Under the pieces are notes generated by a model. It was not told the DNA's origin. It saw nothing but the letters and a program-made list of their open reading frames with translations, and ran no database searches. Below, in pieces: positions 42,212 through 52,511 of a DNA stretch of 64,000 nt. Both the position numbers and the translations under genes were made by a program. Position 1 is the stretch's first letter. Every line of letters starts with the position of its first letter. Origin of the DNA: an uncultured Candidatus Nitrosopumilus sp. (lineage in GTDB: Archaea > Thermoproteota > Nitrososphaeria > Nitrososphaerales > Nitrosopumilaceae); contig CAJQSE010000005.1 of the NCBI GenBank assembly GCA_905612485.1, positions 24,848-88,847 on the forward strand. The letters are read 5' to 3'.

Positions 42212-42817
42212 CTATACAATAGTTGGATTGTATACAACATCTTCAACTTTCGATTTTCCTTTTTCTGTAATTGAATATATGTATGGTTTTGTTTCTGTAT
42301 TTCTTTGTACTAAACCACTTTCAAATAATTTCTTCATTAATCTAGATGTATGCTCTCTACTTCTTTTTGTTGTGATTTGTATATCACGTGATGTCATAGC
42401 TTTATTCGTGATTAAATGCAACACATAATCAGTTGGACTCACATGTTCAATATTTGTTATATTAGGCGTAGAAATTTGCTTTTTAGGAACAGTTTGGGAC
42501 TCTTTAATCACTTCAATTTTCTTTTCGGGCTCCTTAATTTCTACTAATTTTTGTATAAATTGTTTCAAATCTAGGTTTGGATCAATTGGATTTTCTTCAA
42601 CTCCTTGAATATCTAATGCATCTAGGCGTATTTTCATATCAATTAACTGTCTTTCATAATATTCTAAACGCTCTGTTTGAGTAGGATCAGTAATATCACT
42701 ATTGGATTTTATGAATGGACGAACTTTGAAGAATAGATACAAACCGCCCAAACCTATCAAAAATGCTAAAATCACACCTAAAATTACTTCAGGTTCAGGA
42801 ATTTCTACTAACATCAC
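42212..42817 (-). CDS. Membrane-anchored winged-helix protein
   Basis: One N-terminal transmembrane helix (EVILGVILAFLIGLGGLYLFF) is followed by a coiled-coil and linker ('ERLEYYERQLIDMKIRLDAL') and a C-terminal winged helix ('DYVLHLITNKAMTSRDIQITTKRSREHTSRLMKKLFESGLVQRN...YIYSITEKGK'). The DNA-binding domain would be tethered to the inner face of the membrane. The start may be GTG 42817 or ATG 42814. The promoter region is packed with TCACAAT motifs. Position next to the origin invites a role in anchoring or regulation there, as inference. Confidence 0.75.
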   Translation of the reverse strand: MMLVEIPEPEVILGVILAFLIGLGGLYLFFKVRPFIKSNSDITDPTQTERLEYYERQLIDMKIRLDALDIQGVEENPIDPNLDLKQFIQKLVEIKEPEKKIEVIKESQTVPKKQISTPNITNIEHVSPTDYVLHLITNKAMTSRDIQITTKRSREHTSRLMKKLFESGLVQRNTETKPYIYSITEKGKSKVEDVVYNPTIV

Positions 42818-42960
42818 AATTTTTATGCCTAAATTGTGATTTATTGTGATTGACCAATATTATTTCACACTTTAGATTAACAATCTCACACTAACAATCA
42901 CATAATTAATATAATATCACAATTGATTATTCATTTTACTAATCACAACTATTACATATT
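42812..42960. repeat. Cluster of TCACA/TGTGA motifs
   Basis: In about 150 bp the core TCACA or its complement TGTGA occurs at least eight times (atcacaat, attgtgat twice, ttcacac, ctcacac, atcacat, atcacaat, atcacaac). Two of them, AATCACAAT and ATCACAAT on the minus strand, are one helical turn apart. The array fills the intergenic space upstream of the membrane-anchored winged-helix gene, so it is probably an operator array. Confidence 0.6.
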
Positions 42961-43314
42961 TGATGCCTGTCTGATTAACTTCTCTATCACAACAATCACT
43001 TCATCTTCTCTTTCTGGAAAGATATCACTATCATTAATCACACTAATCTGTTCGGAAAGTTTTGATATCACATCAATATCATCAGGCAAAAGTATGCCTA
43101 AACCTCGTAAAAGTATGATTGAATAGAATAATGCAACCAATTTCTCTCTAGATTGACCTACTTGTCTGTAATACGCTCCTTTAGATATGGAAAAACTTGA
43201 TTCTAAAAGATCCTTTTGATTTAAAATTATTTCAATTTGTCGCTCTGTAAACAGTGATTTTTTGATAATTTTACTCATAATATTGTTAAAATTAGATTCT
43301 TTAGACTCTGCCAT
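42952..43314 (-). CDS. Small helical protein near the origin, function unknown
   Basis: From ATG 43314 the 120-residue product reads MAESKESNFNNIMSKII.... It has helix-turn-helix-like helices ('LFTERQIEIILNQKDLLESSFSISKGAYYRQVGQSREKL') and a hydrophobic segment 'LVALFYSIILLRGLGIL'. The track ORF runs on to 43377 through an improbable leader. I do not recognise a family. The HTH-like segment suggests DNA binding. It diverges from the GGGP synthase gene, and the TCACA array overlaps and follows its 3' end. Confidence 0.65.
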   Translation of the reverse strand: MAESKESNFNNIMSKIIKKSLFTERQIEIILNQKDLLESSFSISKGAYYRQVGQSREKLVALFYSIILLRGLGILLPDDIDVISKLSEQISVINDSDIFPEREDEVIVVIEKLIRQASNM

Positions 43315-43379
43315 AGCTATACAAAACTGTATACCACTATTCCAATTAAACTTTAAAGTGTCATATACAAACCACAATT

Positions 43380-44129
43380 ATGGCAGGAAAAGTTGAATCG
43401 TTCCTAAAATCAGAATTAGAAAAGAAAAATGCATTGTTATTTGTTTTAATTGATTCTGAAGTTTCAAATTTAGAGGCTTCAAGTAAACTTGCTCAAGATG
43501 TTGAAAAAATTGGTGCTTCTGCTATCTTAGTTGGGGGCTCATCTGCTACTGATCAAATTGAAATGTCTCAAGTTGTTAAGGGCATTAAACAAGGCATTAA
43601 AATTCCATTAATTCTTTTTCCTGGTAATGTTACAGGTGTTGTACCTGATGCAGATGCTATTTTGTTTAGTTCATTAATGAATTCAGAAAATCCTTATTTT
43701 ATTACACAAGCACAAGCATTAGCAGCTCCAAGCGTTGCTAAATTTGGTTTAGAACCTTTACCAACTGCTTACTTAGTGGTAGGTGATGGTACATCTGCTT
43801 GGTTTGTTGGTTCTGCAAGAGGAATTCCTTTTGAAAAACCTAAAATCGCTGCTGCATATGCACTGGCAGCACAATTTTTGGGTATGAGATTTGTGTATTT
43901 AGAAGCAGGTTCTGGTGCAAAAACCAACATAACTCCTGAAATGGTTAAAACTGTTAGACATACGTTTAATGGATTTTTGATAGTTGGAGGTGGAATCAAA
44001 GATGTTGGAACTGCTGAAAGTTTGGTTAAAGCAGGAGCAGATGCATTAGTAATTGGAACTTTCCTTGAACAAGGAGGAAGTATTACAAAACTTGAAGAAA
44101 TAGCAAAAGCAATTCAAAGAAGCAAGTAA
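43380..44129 (+). CDS. Geranylgeranylglyceryl phosphate synthase
   Basis: The TIM-barrel motifs 'LFVLIDSEV', 'AILVGGSSATDQIEM', 'PLILFPGNVTGV', 'FVYLEAGSGAKTNI' and 'LIVGGGIKDVGTAESLVKAGADALVIGTFLE' (phosphate-binding GGG and GT loops) are those of GGGPS. It joins glycerol-1-phosphate to geranylgeranyl diphosphate, the first committed step of archaeal ether lipids. It is 12 bp upstream of the PolD large-subunit gene and probably co-transcribed with it. Confidence 0.95.
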   Translation: MAGKVESFLKSELEKKNALLFVLIDSEVSNLEASSKLAQDVEKIGASAILVGGSSATDQIEMSQVVKGIKQGIKIPLILFPGNVTGVVPDADAILFSSLMNSENPYFITQAQALAAPSVAKFGLEPLPTAYLVVGDGTSAWFVGSARGIPFEKPKIAAAYALAAQFLGMRFVYLEAGSGAKTNITPEMVKTVRHTFNGFLIVGGGIKDVGTAESLVKAGADALVIGTFLEQGGSITKLEEIAKAIQRSK

Positions 44130-44141
44130 TACTATTCTATA

Positions 44142-47100
44142 ATGTCTGAAAACGATGCAATTTCTCGTATTCGTCATATTGACATGCCAGACTATTATTT
44201 GGATTATTACTCAAATCTCTCAACTGAGACATATTCAATATTTGAGCATGCAGCATTAGCAAAATCTACTTTAGTTGATTCTTCAGGCATAATTGAGCCT
44301 AAAATTGCATTTGATTTAGCAGATCGAGTTTCAAAAATGCACGATATTGATATTGCTGAATCATTAAGAGAAATTTTAAAAATTGAATCCAAAGAACTTT
44401 CTGCATTAATTTTAGCTAAAGACATTGCTTTAGGAAAATATTCACTTCCAGATGCTTCTTTAGAAGATAAACTAGATCTTGCAGTTCGTGTAGGTTTAGC
44501 AATAATTACTGAGGGTGTTACTATTGCACCTCTACAAGGAATTAGTGAAGTAAAAATAAAGAAAAATAAAGATGGAACTGATTATCTTTCAGTTTCAATT
44601 GCAGGACCTATGCGTGCAGCCGGTGGAACAGAATCTGCAGTCACTTTACTAATTGCAGATTATGTTAGAAAAATAGCAGGATTATCAAAATTCCAAGCAA
44701 ATTCTTTTGATGATGAAACAGGTAGGTTTGTTGAAGAATTACGAATTTATGAAAGAGAAGCTAGTAGCTTTCAATTTCATATATTAGATGAGGATATTGA
44801 ACATGTTATTTCTAATCTTCCAGTTGAATTGGCTGGTGTAGATACTGATCCATATGAAGTTGTAAATCATAAGGGAATGACTAGGATTAAAACTGATAGA
44901 GTTAGAGGTGGAGCTTTACGTGTTCTTAATGATGGTTTGATTGGAAGATCAAAAAAACTACTCAAAAGAGTGGAAATGTACAATTTAGATGGTTGGGAGT
45001 GGCTTGGTGACCTTAAAGGTGCAGTTCAAACAGGTGATAATCAGGAAGATGCTGCAACAAAAAGAATGCGTGAGGTGATTACAGGCAGATCCGTTTTATC
45101 TATGCCTAACAAATTAGGTGGATTTCGGCTTCGATATGGAAGGGCTTGTAATACTGGTTTTGCAGCAATAGGATTTCATCCAGTTGTTGCTGAAATTTTA
45201 GATCATACAATTGCTGTTGGGACTCAAGTCAAAACTGATATTCCTGGAAAGGGAGCAACTGTTGCATTTGTTGATTCGATTGAAACTCCAACTGTACGTC
45301 TTGATAATGGTGACGTTGTAAAAATTAAAGATGTTAAACATGGAATAGAAATTAAAAATAAAATTGAAAAAATATTACATTTAGGTGATGTTTTAATTAC
45401 ATTTGGAGATTTTCTTGAAAATAATGCTCAACTAATACCATCAGGATATGTTGAGGAAATTTGGATAGAAGAATTAAAGTTAATTATTTCAAAATTTGAT
45501 ACTGAAAATCAGTATCTAAAACAATTTTTAATTAAAATACCTACAATTGAAGAAGCATTAAAAATTTCAATTAATTTCCAGTTTTCATTACATCCACATT
45601 ATCTTTATTTTTGGGATAAAGTTTCATCAGAAGAATTGGTTCAACTTTTAGAACCAAAAATTTTTAATGAAAATAATATTGAATATCCAATTAAAATAAA
45701 AAAAATTCTTGAGAAATTAGGAACTCCTCATAAAGTTAAAAATGAATATATAATTTTAGAAAATGAAGAAGCAAAAATTTTCTTTAATTTATTATTTATA
45801 ACAAAACCAATAATTGATGATTCCTCAGTTCCTCAGATTTTAACAAAATCATCAAAAATTAAAATTAATAATAAATTTTCAACTTCTGTTGGAATTAGAA
45901 TAGGAAGACCTGAAAAAGCATCAGCTCGACAAATGAAGCCTCCTACCCATGTATTATTTCCAATTTCTGATAAAGGCGGACCAACAAGAGATCTTCTTAA
46001 AGCATCACGAAATCAGCACTTTTTTGCAAATATTTACAATAGACATTGTTCACAATGTGATGAACCATCAATTGGAATAAAGTGCTCTAAATGTGGTGAA
46101 AAAACAATAATTACTTTTAGATGTAATAATTGTAGAGATACACTAACAGAACCATATTGTAAAAAATGTAAACGTAAAACTCCTGCACATTCTCATAAAG
46201 AATTTCCATTAAAATCACGATTACTTTTAGCTCAAGAAAAAATGGGTATTCGTGCAAAAGAACCTTTCAAAGGTCTCAAAGAATTAATCAGTAAGGATAA
46301 AATCGCAGAACCTCTTGAAAAGGGACTTGTACGTCAAAATCTAGGATTAACTACATTCAAAGATGGAACTATTCGATTTGATGCAACAAATTCTCCTTTA
46401 ACCCAATTCAAACCATCATGGATTGGAACTTCTATTGAAAAATTAAAGGAATTAGGTTATTCTCATGACATTGATGGAAAACCACTTGAAAATATAGATC
46501 AAATTATTGAACTTCGAATGCAAGATGTAGTAATTCCTAATGAAAGTGGAAGATATTTGGTTTCTACTTGTAAATACATTGATACACTTTTAGTAAAATT
46601 TTATGGTAAATCTTCATTTTATAATGTAAAAAATACTGAAGAATTAATTGGCCATTTGATTATTGGTTTAGCACCTCATACCTCTGTTGGAATTGTAGGT
46701 CGAATAATTGGATACACTGAAACTCATGTTTGTTTTGCAACACCAAATTGGCATTCAGCAAAAAGACGAGATGCTGATGGTGATGCTGATTCTATTATGT
46801 TGTTGATGGACAGTTTACTTAATTTTTCACGACAATTTCTTTCTGATAGAATAGGAGGTTTAATGGATGCACCATTACTTATTCAACCCCTTGTTTTGCC
46901 TCACGAATCTCAACCTCAGGCACATAATCTTGAAGTAACAAAAATACTTCCTTTAGAATTTTTTGAATCAACAATTCAACAAAGTAAAGCATCAGATGTT
47001 ACTTCAGTTGAAATTATTAAATCAAGATTAGAAACTAAGAGACAATTTTATGATTATCATTTTACTCATTCAACTTCATCATTAACAACTTCCAAATCTC

Positions 47101-47519
47101 GGAGTGCATATTCAACACTAGGTTCAATGCTTGATAAATTTGATATGCAAGTTAGAAATGCTGAATTAATTGATGTTGTTAATCCATCTGAACTTGTTTC
47201 AAATGTAATTTCAACACATCTTGTTCCAGATATTATGGGAAATCTTAGAGCATATGCAAGACAAAGTTTCAGATGTACTGCATGTGGAAAATCATATCGT
47301 CGAATGCCTCTTATTCAAACATGTGTGTGTGGTCATAAACTAATTGCTACAATTACAAGAGGTTCAGTTGAAAAATATCTCAAACTTGCAAAAAGACTAG
47401 TTGAAAAATATGATGTTGGTGAATATCAACGTGGACGAATTTATGCTTTATCTGATGAAATAGAATTAGTTTTTGGTAAAAGTCAGGGAGATCAATCCCT
47501 CCTTACAGATTATGCTTAA
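44142..47519 (+). CDS. polC: DNA polymerase D large subunit DP2
   Basis: The 1125-residue protein has the conserved core of DP2: 'AGPMRAAGGTESAVTLLIADYVRK' in the N-terminal part, and the catalytic 'WHSAKRRDADGDADSIMLLMD' near residue 880, with the DADGD acidic pair of the two-barrel active site. Zinc fingers are at about 630-680 ('CSQCDEP...CSKCG', 'CNNC...CKKC') and 1045-1070 ('CTACGKSYRRMPLIQTCVCG'). No intein is seen. It extends DNA with DP1, whose gene lies 4.3 kb away across the origin. Confidence 0.96.
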   Translation: MSENDAISRIRHIDMPDYYLDYYSNLSTETYSIFEHAALAKSTLVDSSGIIEPKIAFDLADRVSKMHDIDIAESLREILKIESKELSALILAKDIALGKYSLPDASLEDKLDLAVRVGLAIITEGVTIAPLQGISEVKIKKNKDGTDYLSVSIAGPMRAAGGTESAVTLLIADYVRKIAGLSKFQANSFDDETGRFVEELRIYEREASSFQFHILDEDIEHVISNLPVELAGVDTDPYEVVNHKGMTRIKTDRVRGGALRVLNDGLIGRSKKLLKRVEMYNLDGWEWLGDLKGAVQTGDNQEDAATKRMREVITGRSVLSMPNKLGGFRLRYGRACNTGFAAIGFHPVVAEILDHTIAVGTQVKTDIPGKGATVAFVDSIETPTVRLDNGDVVKIKDVKHGIEIKNKIEKILHLGDVLITFGDFLENNAQLIPSGYVEEIWIEELKLIISKFDTENQYLKQFLIKIPTIEEALKISINFQFSLHPHYLYFWDKVSSEELVQLLEPKIFNENNIEYPIKIKKILEKLGTPHKVKNEYIILENEEAKIFFNLLFITKPIIDDSSVPQILTKSSKIKINNKFSTSVGIRIGRPEKASARQMKPPTHVLFPISDKGGPTRDLLKASRNQHFFANIYNRHCSQCDEPSIGIKCSKCGEKTIITFRCNNCRDTLTEPYCKKCKRKTPAHSHKEFPLKSRLLLAQEKMGIRAKEPFKGLKELISKDKIAEPLEKGLVRQNLGLTTFKDGTIRFDATNSPLTQFKPSWIGTSIEKLKELGYSHDIDGKPLENIDQIIELRMQDVVIPNESGRYLVSTCKYIDTLLVKFYGKSSFYNVKNTEELIGHLIIGLAPHTSVGIVGRIIGYTETHVCFATPNWHSAKRRDADGDADSIMLLMDSLLNFSRQFLSDRIGGLMDAPLLIQPLVLPHESQPQAHNLEVTKILPLEFFESTIQQSKASDVTSVEIIKSRLETKRQFYDYHFTHSTSSLTTSKSRSAYSTLGSMLDKFDMQVRNAELIDVVNPSELVSNVISTHLVPDIMGNLRAYARQSFRCTACGKSYRRMPLIQTCVCGHKLIATITRGSVEKYLKLAKRLVEKYDVGEYQRGRIYALSDEIELVFGKSQGDQSLLTDYA

Positions 47520-47521
47520 AA

Positions 47522-48844
47522 TTATCTCAATTTGACGTATTCGTAGGCACCCAGTTTATTGTCAAAACAATATTTGACTTTTTGATATTCTTTTCTCCAA
47601 GATTTAATTTTGGAAAGAATTTTCTTTGGATCCTTTTTCTCAATAATTATTTGTTTCATGAATGTTGCAATCTCTTGCATTTCATTCTCTTTCATTCCCA
47701 ATCTTGTAATTTCAGATACACCCAATCTAATACCACTTGGATGGAAATAATTTCTTCCAGCTTTAATATCCCCAGGAATAAGTTGCCTGTTTACAATTAT
47801 GTTGGCTTTTTCTAATTGAGCTTCAACTTTACCACCATCAGAATAATCTAAAACATTAACTGCAATTTGATGCGACTCTGTGAATCCTCTACTTTCACCT
47901 AATACTTTGAATCCTGCATCACTTAATGCTTCAGCAAATGATTTAGCATTTTTAATTACATCAGATGCATAATCTTTTCCAAATTCTAAAGCTTCTGCAA
48001 AGGCAACTGCTTTTCCTGCCATATTGTTAATATGATGACTACTTGTAAGACCTGGGAATATTGCTTTTTTAATTGGTTCTGCATGTTCTTCAGAACCTAA
48101 AACTAATCCACCTTGAGGACCAAATAATGTTTTATGAGTACTCATTGTCATTGTATCTGCACCTTCACGTAATGGATCTTGGAATTTACCACCTGCAATT
48201 AATCCTGCAACATGAGCTGCATCATAATTGATGTGAATATCATATGTTTTAAGAAAATCAGATAGTTCCTTTACTGGATGTGGAAATAAGAATAATGATC
48301 CTCCAAACATTGCCATTTTAGGAAGGCGATTATTCTTTTTGAGTTCCTTTATTTTTTCTTTAGTTTTATCAACATCAATTGTCATTTCTTCAGCATTAAA
48401 CGGATAAAATTCAATTTCTAATCCATGAACTAATCCTGCAGTTCCTGAATGTTCTCTTTTACCGTGTGAAATATGGCCACCAGCTGGAATAGATGGTGCA
48501 ATCATTACATCACCTGGATTTGAATAAGCTGAATATACTGCTAAATTTGCAACTACACCCGAAATTGGTCTTACATCAGCAAATTTTGCTTTGTAAAGTT
48601 TTTTTGCTAATTTCATACATTCAAACTCTACCTCATCAATGTAGATACATCCTGCATAGACTCTTTCTCCAGGCCAGCCTTCTGCATATCTATTACCAAA
48701 ATCAGAAATAATTGCTTCTCTAACTGCTGGACTTGGAATATTCTCACTAGCGATTAATGGTATTGAGTTCTCAAACCATTTATGATGTTCTTTTAATTTT
48801 GCAAATATTTTATTATAAGATTCTTTATTTTGGGATTTAACCAT
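47522..48844 (-). CDS. glyA: Serine hydroxymethyltransferase
   Basis: The PLP-lysine motif 'MSTHKTLFGPQGGLVLG' is intact. 'PLIASENIPSPAVREA', 'GNRYAEGWPGERVYAG' and 'INYDAAHVAGLIAGGKFQDPL' are also SHMT family marks. It interconverts serine and glycine while moving a one-carbon unit to a pterin. The length (440) is typical of the archaeal type. It is convergent with the DP2 gene, 2 bp apart. Confidence 0.95.
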   Translation of the reverse strand: MVKSQNKESYNKIFAKLKEHHKWFENSIPLIASENIPSPAVREAIISDFGNRYAEGWPGERVYAGCIYIDEVEFECMKLAKKLYKAKFADVRPISGVVANLAVYSAYSNPGDVMIAPSIPAGGHISHGKREHSGTAGLVHGLEIEFYPFNAEEMTIDVDKTKEKIKELKKNNRLPKMAMFGGSLFLFPHPVKELSDFLKTYDIHINYDAAHVAGLIAGGKFQDPLREGADTMTMSTHKTLFGPQGGLVLGSEEHAEPIKKAIFPGLTSSHHINNMAGKAVAFAEALEFGKDYASDVIKNAKSFAEALSDAGFKVLGESRGFTESHQIAVNVLDYSDGGKVEAQLEKANIIVNRQLIPGDIKAGRNYFHPSGIRLGVSEITRLGMKENEMQEIATFMKQIIIEKKDPKKILSKIKSWRKEYQKVKYCFDNKLGAYEYVKLR

Positions 48845-48912
48845 GATTTGTAATTTGGTTTTCCCAATTTAAAAACACCGATACTTAATTATTTTTTTAT
48901 AATGATCTGGAA

Positions 48913-48922
48913 GGTATAAAAG
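48913..48922 (+). promoter_or_regulatory. Strong TATA box of the thermosome gene
   Basis: ggtataaaag lies about 27-30 nt upstream of the candidate starts ATG 48940 and 48946. It is the clearest archaeal TATA box in the window and fits a highly expressed chaperonin. Confidence 0.6.
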
Positions 48923-48939
48923 GGGAATCTGGACTTTTT

Positions 48940-50661
48940 ATGATTATGGGTATGCAAGCAACTTCAAAGGGAAATATGCCTGTTGTACTGCTAAAAGAAG
49001 GCGGTACAGAAACTAAAGGTAGAGATGCTCAAAAAAACAACATTGCAGCAGCCAAAATTGTTGCTGAAATTGTTCATACTAGTTTAGGTCCACGGGGAAT
49101 GGATAAAATGTTAGTTGATTCCTTAGGCGACGTTACAATTACAAATGATGGTGCTACTATTCTCAAAGAAATTGATGTTCAACATCCAGCAGCAAAAATG
49201 CTAGTTGAAATTTCTAAAACTACCGATAATGAAGTAGGTGATGGAACAACTTCAGCTGTTGTTTTAGCTGGTGCATTACTTGAACAAGCTGAATCATTAC
49301 TTGATCAAGACGTTCATCCAACAATTATTGTTGATGGATATAAAAAAGCAGCAAGAAAAACTAAAGAATATCTTGAAGAAATTGCAGATTCAATTTCTCC
49401 AGTTGATAAAAATATGTTAACTAAAATTGCAAAAACTTCAATGCAAACTAAACTAGTTAGAAAAGATTCTGATTTACTTGCTAATATTGTTGTAAAATCT
49501 GTAATGGCTATTACTGAAAAAGATGGTGAAAATTATGAAGCTGATATTGATGATATTAAAGTAGAAAAGAAAGCAGGAGGATCCATTAAAGATTCTATTA
49601 TTATTGAAGGCATTGTTCTTGACAAAGAAGTTGTTCATGGTGGTATGCCTAGACAAATCACTGATGCAAAAATTGCATTAATTAATACTGCATTAGAAAT
49701 TAGTAAAACTGAAACTGATGCAAAAATTAACATTTCAAATCCCCAACAACTAAAATCATTTTTAGATGAAGAAAATAGAATGCTAAAGACAATGGTTGAC
49801 AAAGTTATTGGTTCTGGTGCAAATGTAGTACTATGTCAAAAAGGACTTGATGATATGGCACAACACTATCTAGCTAAAGCAGGAATTATCGCAGTTAGAA
49901 GAATTAAAGAAAGTGATCTTACTAAACTTGCAAAAGCAACAGGTGCTAGAATTGTTACAAATCTAGATGACTTATTTGAAAAAGATTTAGGCAGTGCAGA
50001 AAATGTTGAAGAAAGAAAGATTGAAGAAGATAAATGGGTATTTGTTGAAGGTTGTAAACATCCAAAATCTGTAACTTTACTTTTACGTGGTGGTTCTCAA
50101 AGAGTAGTAGATGAAGTTGAACGATCTGTTCATGATGCATTAATGGTAGTAAAAGATGTAATTTTAAAACCACAAATTGTTGCAGGTGGAGGTGCTCCTG
50201 AAACGTTTGCTTCAACAAAACTTAGAGGTTGGGCAAAATCATTAGAAGGAAGAGAGCAATTAGCTGCAGAGAAATTTGCAGATGCTTTAGAAGTAATTCC
50301 ATTAACCCTTTCTGAAAATGCAGGAATGGATCCAATTGATACTCTTACACTCCTTCGTTCTAAGCAACAAAAAGGTGAAAAATGGACTGGAATTGATGTT
50401 ATGAAAGGAAAAGTTGGAAATATGAAATCAAGTGATATTATTGAACCATTAGCCGTTAAACTTCAAATCGTTTCAGCAGCATCTGAAGCAGCATGTATGC
50501 TACTTCGAATTGATGATGTAATCGCCACTCAAAGTTCTGGTGGCGGTGGAGGAGAAGGAGGAATGCCACCTGGAATGGGTGGAGGAATGCCACCTGGAAT
50601 GGGTGGAGGAATGCCACCTGGAATGGGTGGAGGAATGCCTGATATGGGCGGAATGATGTAA
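48940..50661 (+). CDS. Thermosome (group II chaperonin) subunit
   Basis: The 573-residue protein has '[32 protein letters not shown]', '[21 protein letters not shown]' (ATP site, GDGTT), '[27 protein letters not shown]' and '[20 protein letters not shown]', all chaperonin hallmarks. It folds proteins in a double-ring cage with a built-in lid. The C-terminus is a repeat of 'GGMPPGMG' that lines the cage interior. The start may be ATG 48940, 48946 (MGMQATS) or 48952. Confidence 0.97.
   Translation: MIMGMQATSKGNMPVVLLKEGGTETKGRDAQKNNIAAAKIVAEIVHTSLGPRGMDKMLVDSLGDVTITNDGATILKEIDVQHPAAKMLVEISKTTDNEVGDGTTSAVVLAGALLEQAESLLDQDVHPTIIVDGYKKAARKTKEYLEEIADSISPVDKNMLTKIAKTSMQTKLVRKDSDLLANIVVKSVMAITEKDGENYEADIDDIKVEKKAGGSIKDSIIIEGIVLDKEVVHGGMPRQITDAKIALINTALEISKTETDAKINISNPQQLKSFLDEENRMLKTMVDKVIGSGANVVLCQKGLDDMAQHYLAKAGIIAVRRIKESDLTKLAKATGARIVTNLDDLFEKDLGSAENVEERKIEEDKWVFVEGCKHPKSVTLLLRGGSQRVVDEVERSVHDALMVVKDVILKPQIVAGGGAPETFASTKLRGWAKSLEGREQLAAEKFADALEVIPLTLSENAGMDPIDTLTLLRSKQQKGEKWTGIDVMKGKVGNMKSSDIIEPLAVKLQIVSAASEAACMLLRIDDVIATQSSGGGGGEGGMPPGMGGGMPPGMGGGMPPGMGGGMPDMGGMM
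50560..50652 (+). repeat. 24-bp tandem repeat in the thermosome 3' end
   Basis: Three perfect copies of ggaatgccacctggaatgggtgga start at 50560, 50584 and 50608, followed by a degenerate fourth. They encode the glycine-methionine-proline tail of the chaperonin. Copy number may vary by slippage. Confidence 0.85.
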
Positions 50662-50722
50662 GATTATTTGAAAAATTTCCTTTCTTCAAAAGTTTATTTG
50701 ATTATTAAATTTACGAATCATA

Positions 50723-51001
50723 TTGAGTAATATTTCACCAAAAGTATTTTCAAGCTTCAAGTATGTTTATCTAATTGCATTTTTTGCTTTACTTTCTGGA
50801 GTTTTTTATCCATTAGTTACAAAAACAAGTTTTGAACCTGTGATTAGCGGAATTTTGATATTATTTTTAGGTTTAGCAGGTGGTGTTTTGTTATACAAAG
50901 CTACTACATCTGAAACTAAAAGAGAAATATTTTTTGGAGTTGGATTAATTTTAATTGGAATTTCATTATATTTTATTTTTCAAATTACTGGAAGAGTCTA
51001 A
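50723..51001 (+). CDS. Small three-helix membrane protein, function unknown
   Basis: Three hydrophobic helices ('YVYLIAFFALLSGVFYPLV', 'PVISGILILFLGLAGGVLLY', 'IFFGVGLILIGISLYFIFQI') are joined by short charged turns. The start is TTG 50723. It follows the thermosome by about 60 bp and its end overlaps the convergent glnA by 4 bp. No family is recognised. Confidence 0.6.
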   Translation: MSNISPKVFSSFKYVYLIAFFALLSGVFYPLVTKTSFEPVISGILILFLGLAGGVLLYKATTSETKREIFFGVGLILIGISLYFIFQITGRV

Positions 51002-52470
51002 ACATCAAAGTATAGATAAAATTCATGCGGATGTGGTCTAATTGCAATTTCTCTTTGATCTCTTCTTTCTAATTCAATAATTTTATCAATTACATCATTA
51101 GTGTAAATTGGATTTAAGAATTTTCTATCACTTTCTAATTCATCTAATGCCTCTCCAAGACTTTTTGGAAGAACTCCAATTCCTCGTTTAGCTCTATCAG
51201 ATTTTGTCATTTTGAATATATCATCACGTACTTGTTCACCTGGATCCATTTTCTTTTTGATTCCATCCATTCCTGCTGCTGTAACTGCTGCAAATACAAG
51301 ATATGGATTTGATGAAGGATCCGGTGCTCTAAATTCTAATCTTTTTAATTTGGAATGTCGTTTTCCTCTCAAATGTTTTGGGACTCTTACAATGGCAGAA
51401 CGATTTCCTGCACTCCATGCAATATATGCTGGAGCTTCATACCCTGGTACTAATCTATGATATGAATTAGTAGTAGGATTACAAATTGCAGATAACGCTT
51501 TTGCGTGATTAATAATTCCACCACAAAAATATCTTCCAGCTTGACTTAATTCAATCTCATCATCAGGATCATAAAATGCATTTTCATTTCCTTTCCATAA
51601 ACTAACATTAACATGCATGCCAGAACCTGCATCCATTGCAATTGGTTTAGGCATACATGTTGCAACTTTACCATATTTCTGTGCAACATTTTTGATTACA
51701 TATTTGTAAGATTGTGCTGCATCTGCAGCATTTGTCATATGATCATACATGATATCAATTTCACATTGTCCTGCAGTTGCAACTTCGTGATGATGATTAT
51801 CACATAATATTCCAAAATTATTACTAAGTATATTCACACATTCATTTCTGAATGGTGAAAGAGTATCTGAAGGCGGTGAAGGATAATATCCTTCTTGTAA
51901 TCCCATTGGATATCCATCTCCATCATTACTCCATGGAGCTTCTTTTGATTCAATTGAATATGATTGTCCTTTGTATGGTGTTAAAACATCCCAGTGAACT
52001 TTGTCAAAAACAAAAAATTCTACTTCAGGACCCCATGTACTAAAATCATATCCTTGAGTTTTGATATATTCTTCTGCCTTTTGAGCAATTCCTCTAGGAT
52101 CTCTAGATAATCTTCCTCTATCTTCACCCCAATAAACATCACAAAGAAGTCTAGCTGTTTTATTTTCAGTCATCCAAGGAATAATTGCAAATGTATTTGG
52201 ATCTGGTTTTAATAATAAATCTGAATCTTCTACAGTTGTAAAACCTACAATTGACGAACCATCTAATTTTGGTAAACCATCTCTCATTTGTTCTGGTGTG
52301 AATGTATTTGCTGAAATTGTGGTATGATGAAAATGACCAGTTAAACCTGTAAATTGTAAATCAATAAATTGAATTCCTTCATGTTGAATTCTTGAAAATA
52401 CTTCATCAGGTGAATATGATACCTGGATTGCTTTTCCGTGACTGACTTTATATGGCAATTTATACTTCAA
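50998..52470 (-). CDS. glnA: Glutamine synthetase, type I
   Basis: 'WGPEVEFFVFDKVHWD', 'CEIDIMYDHMTNAADAAQSYKYVIKNVA', 'DAGSGMHVNVSLWKGNENAFYD' and 'SIVRVPKHLRGKRHSKLKRLEFRAPDPSSNPYLVFAAV' cover the ammonia, glutamate and ATP/metal-binding segments. The 490-residue length fits GSI. It assimilates ammonia, in part from urea. The start is probably TTG 52470; a TTAAAT element about 26 nt upstream supports a leaderless transcript. There is no obvious adenylylation tyrosine segment to judge. It diverges from the Gins51 gene. Confidence 0.96.
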   Translation of the reverse strand: MKYKLPYKVSHGKAIQVSYSPDEVFSRIQHEGIQFIDLQFTGLTGHFHHTTISANTFTPEQMRDGLPKLDGSSIVGFTTVEDSDLLLKPDPNTFAIIPWMTENKTARLLCDVYWGEDRGRLSRDPRGIAQKAEEYIKTQGYDFSTWGPEVEFFVFDKVHWDVLTPYKGQSYSIESKEAPWSNDGDGYPMGLQEGYYPSPPSDTLSPFRNECVNILSNNFGILCDNHHHEVATAGQCEIDIMYDHMTNAADAAQSYKYVIKNVAQKYGKVATCMPKPIAMDAGSGMHVNVSLWKGNENAFYDPDDEIELSQAGRYFCGGIINHAKALSAICNPTTNSYHRLVPGYEAPAYIAWSAGNRSAIVRVPKHLRGKRHSKLKRLEFRAPDPSSNPYLVFAAVTAAGMDGIKKKMDPGEQVRDDIFKMTKSDRAKRGIGVLPKSLGEALDELESDRKFLNPIYTNDVIDKIIELERRDQREIAIRPHPHEFYLYFDV

Positions 52471-52511
52471 TCAAACACAAATACAACCAGCATTTAAGGA
52501 TTAGCTAGAAT

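Noticed and set aside
50456-50689. Minus-strand ORF with repeated PFQVAFLH
   Set aside because: It is the antisense shadow of the thermosome GMPPGMG repeats.
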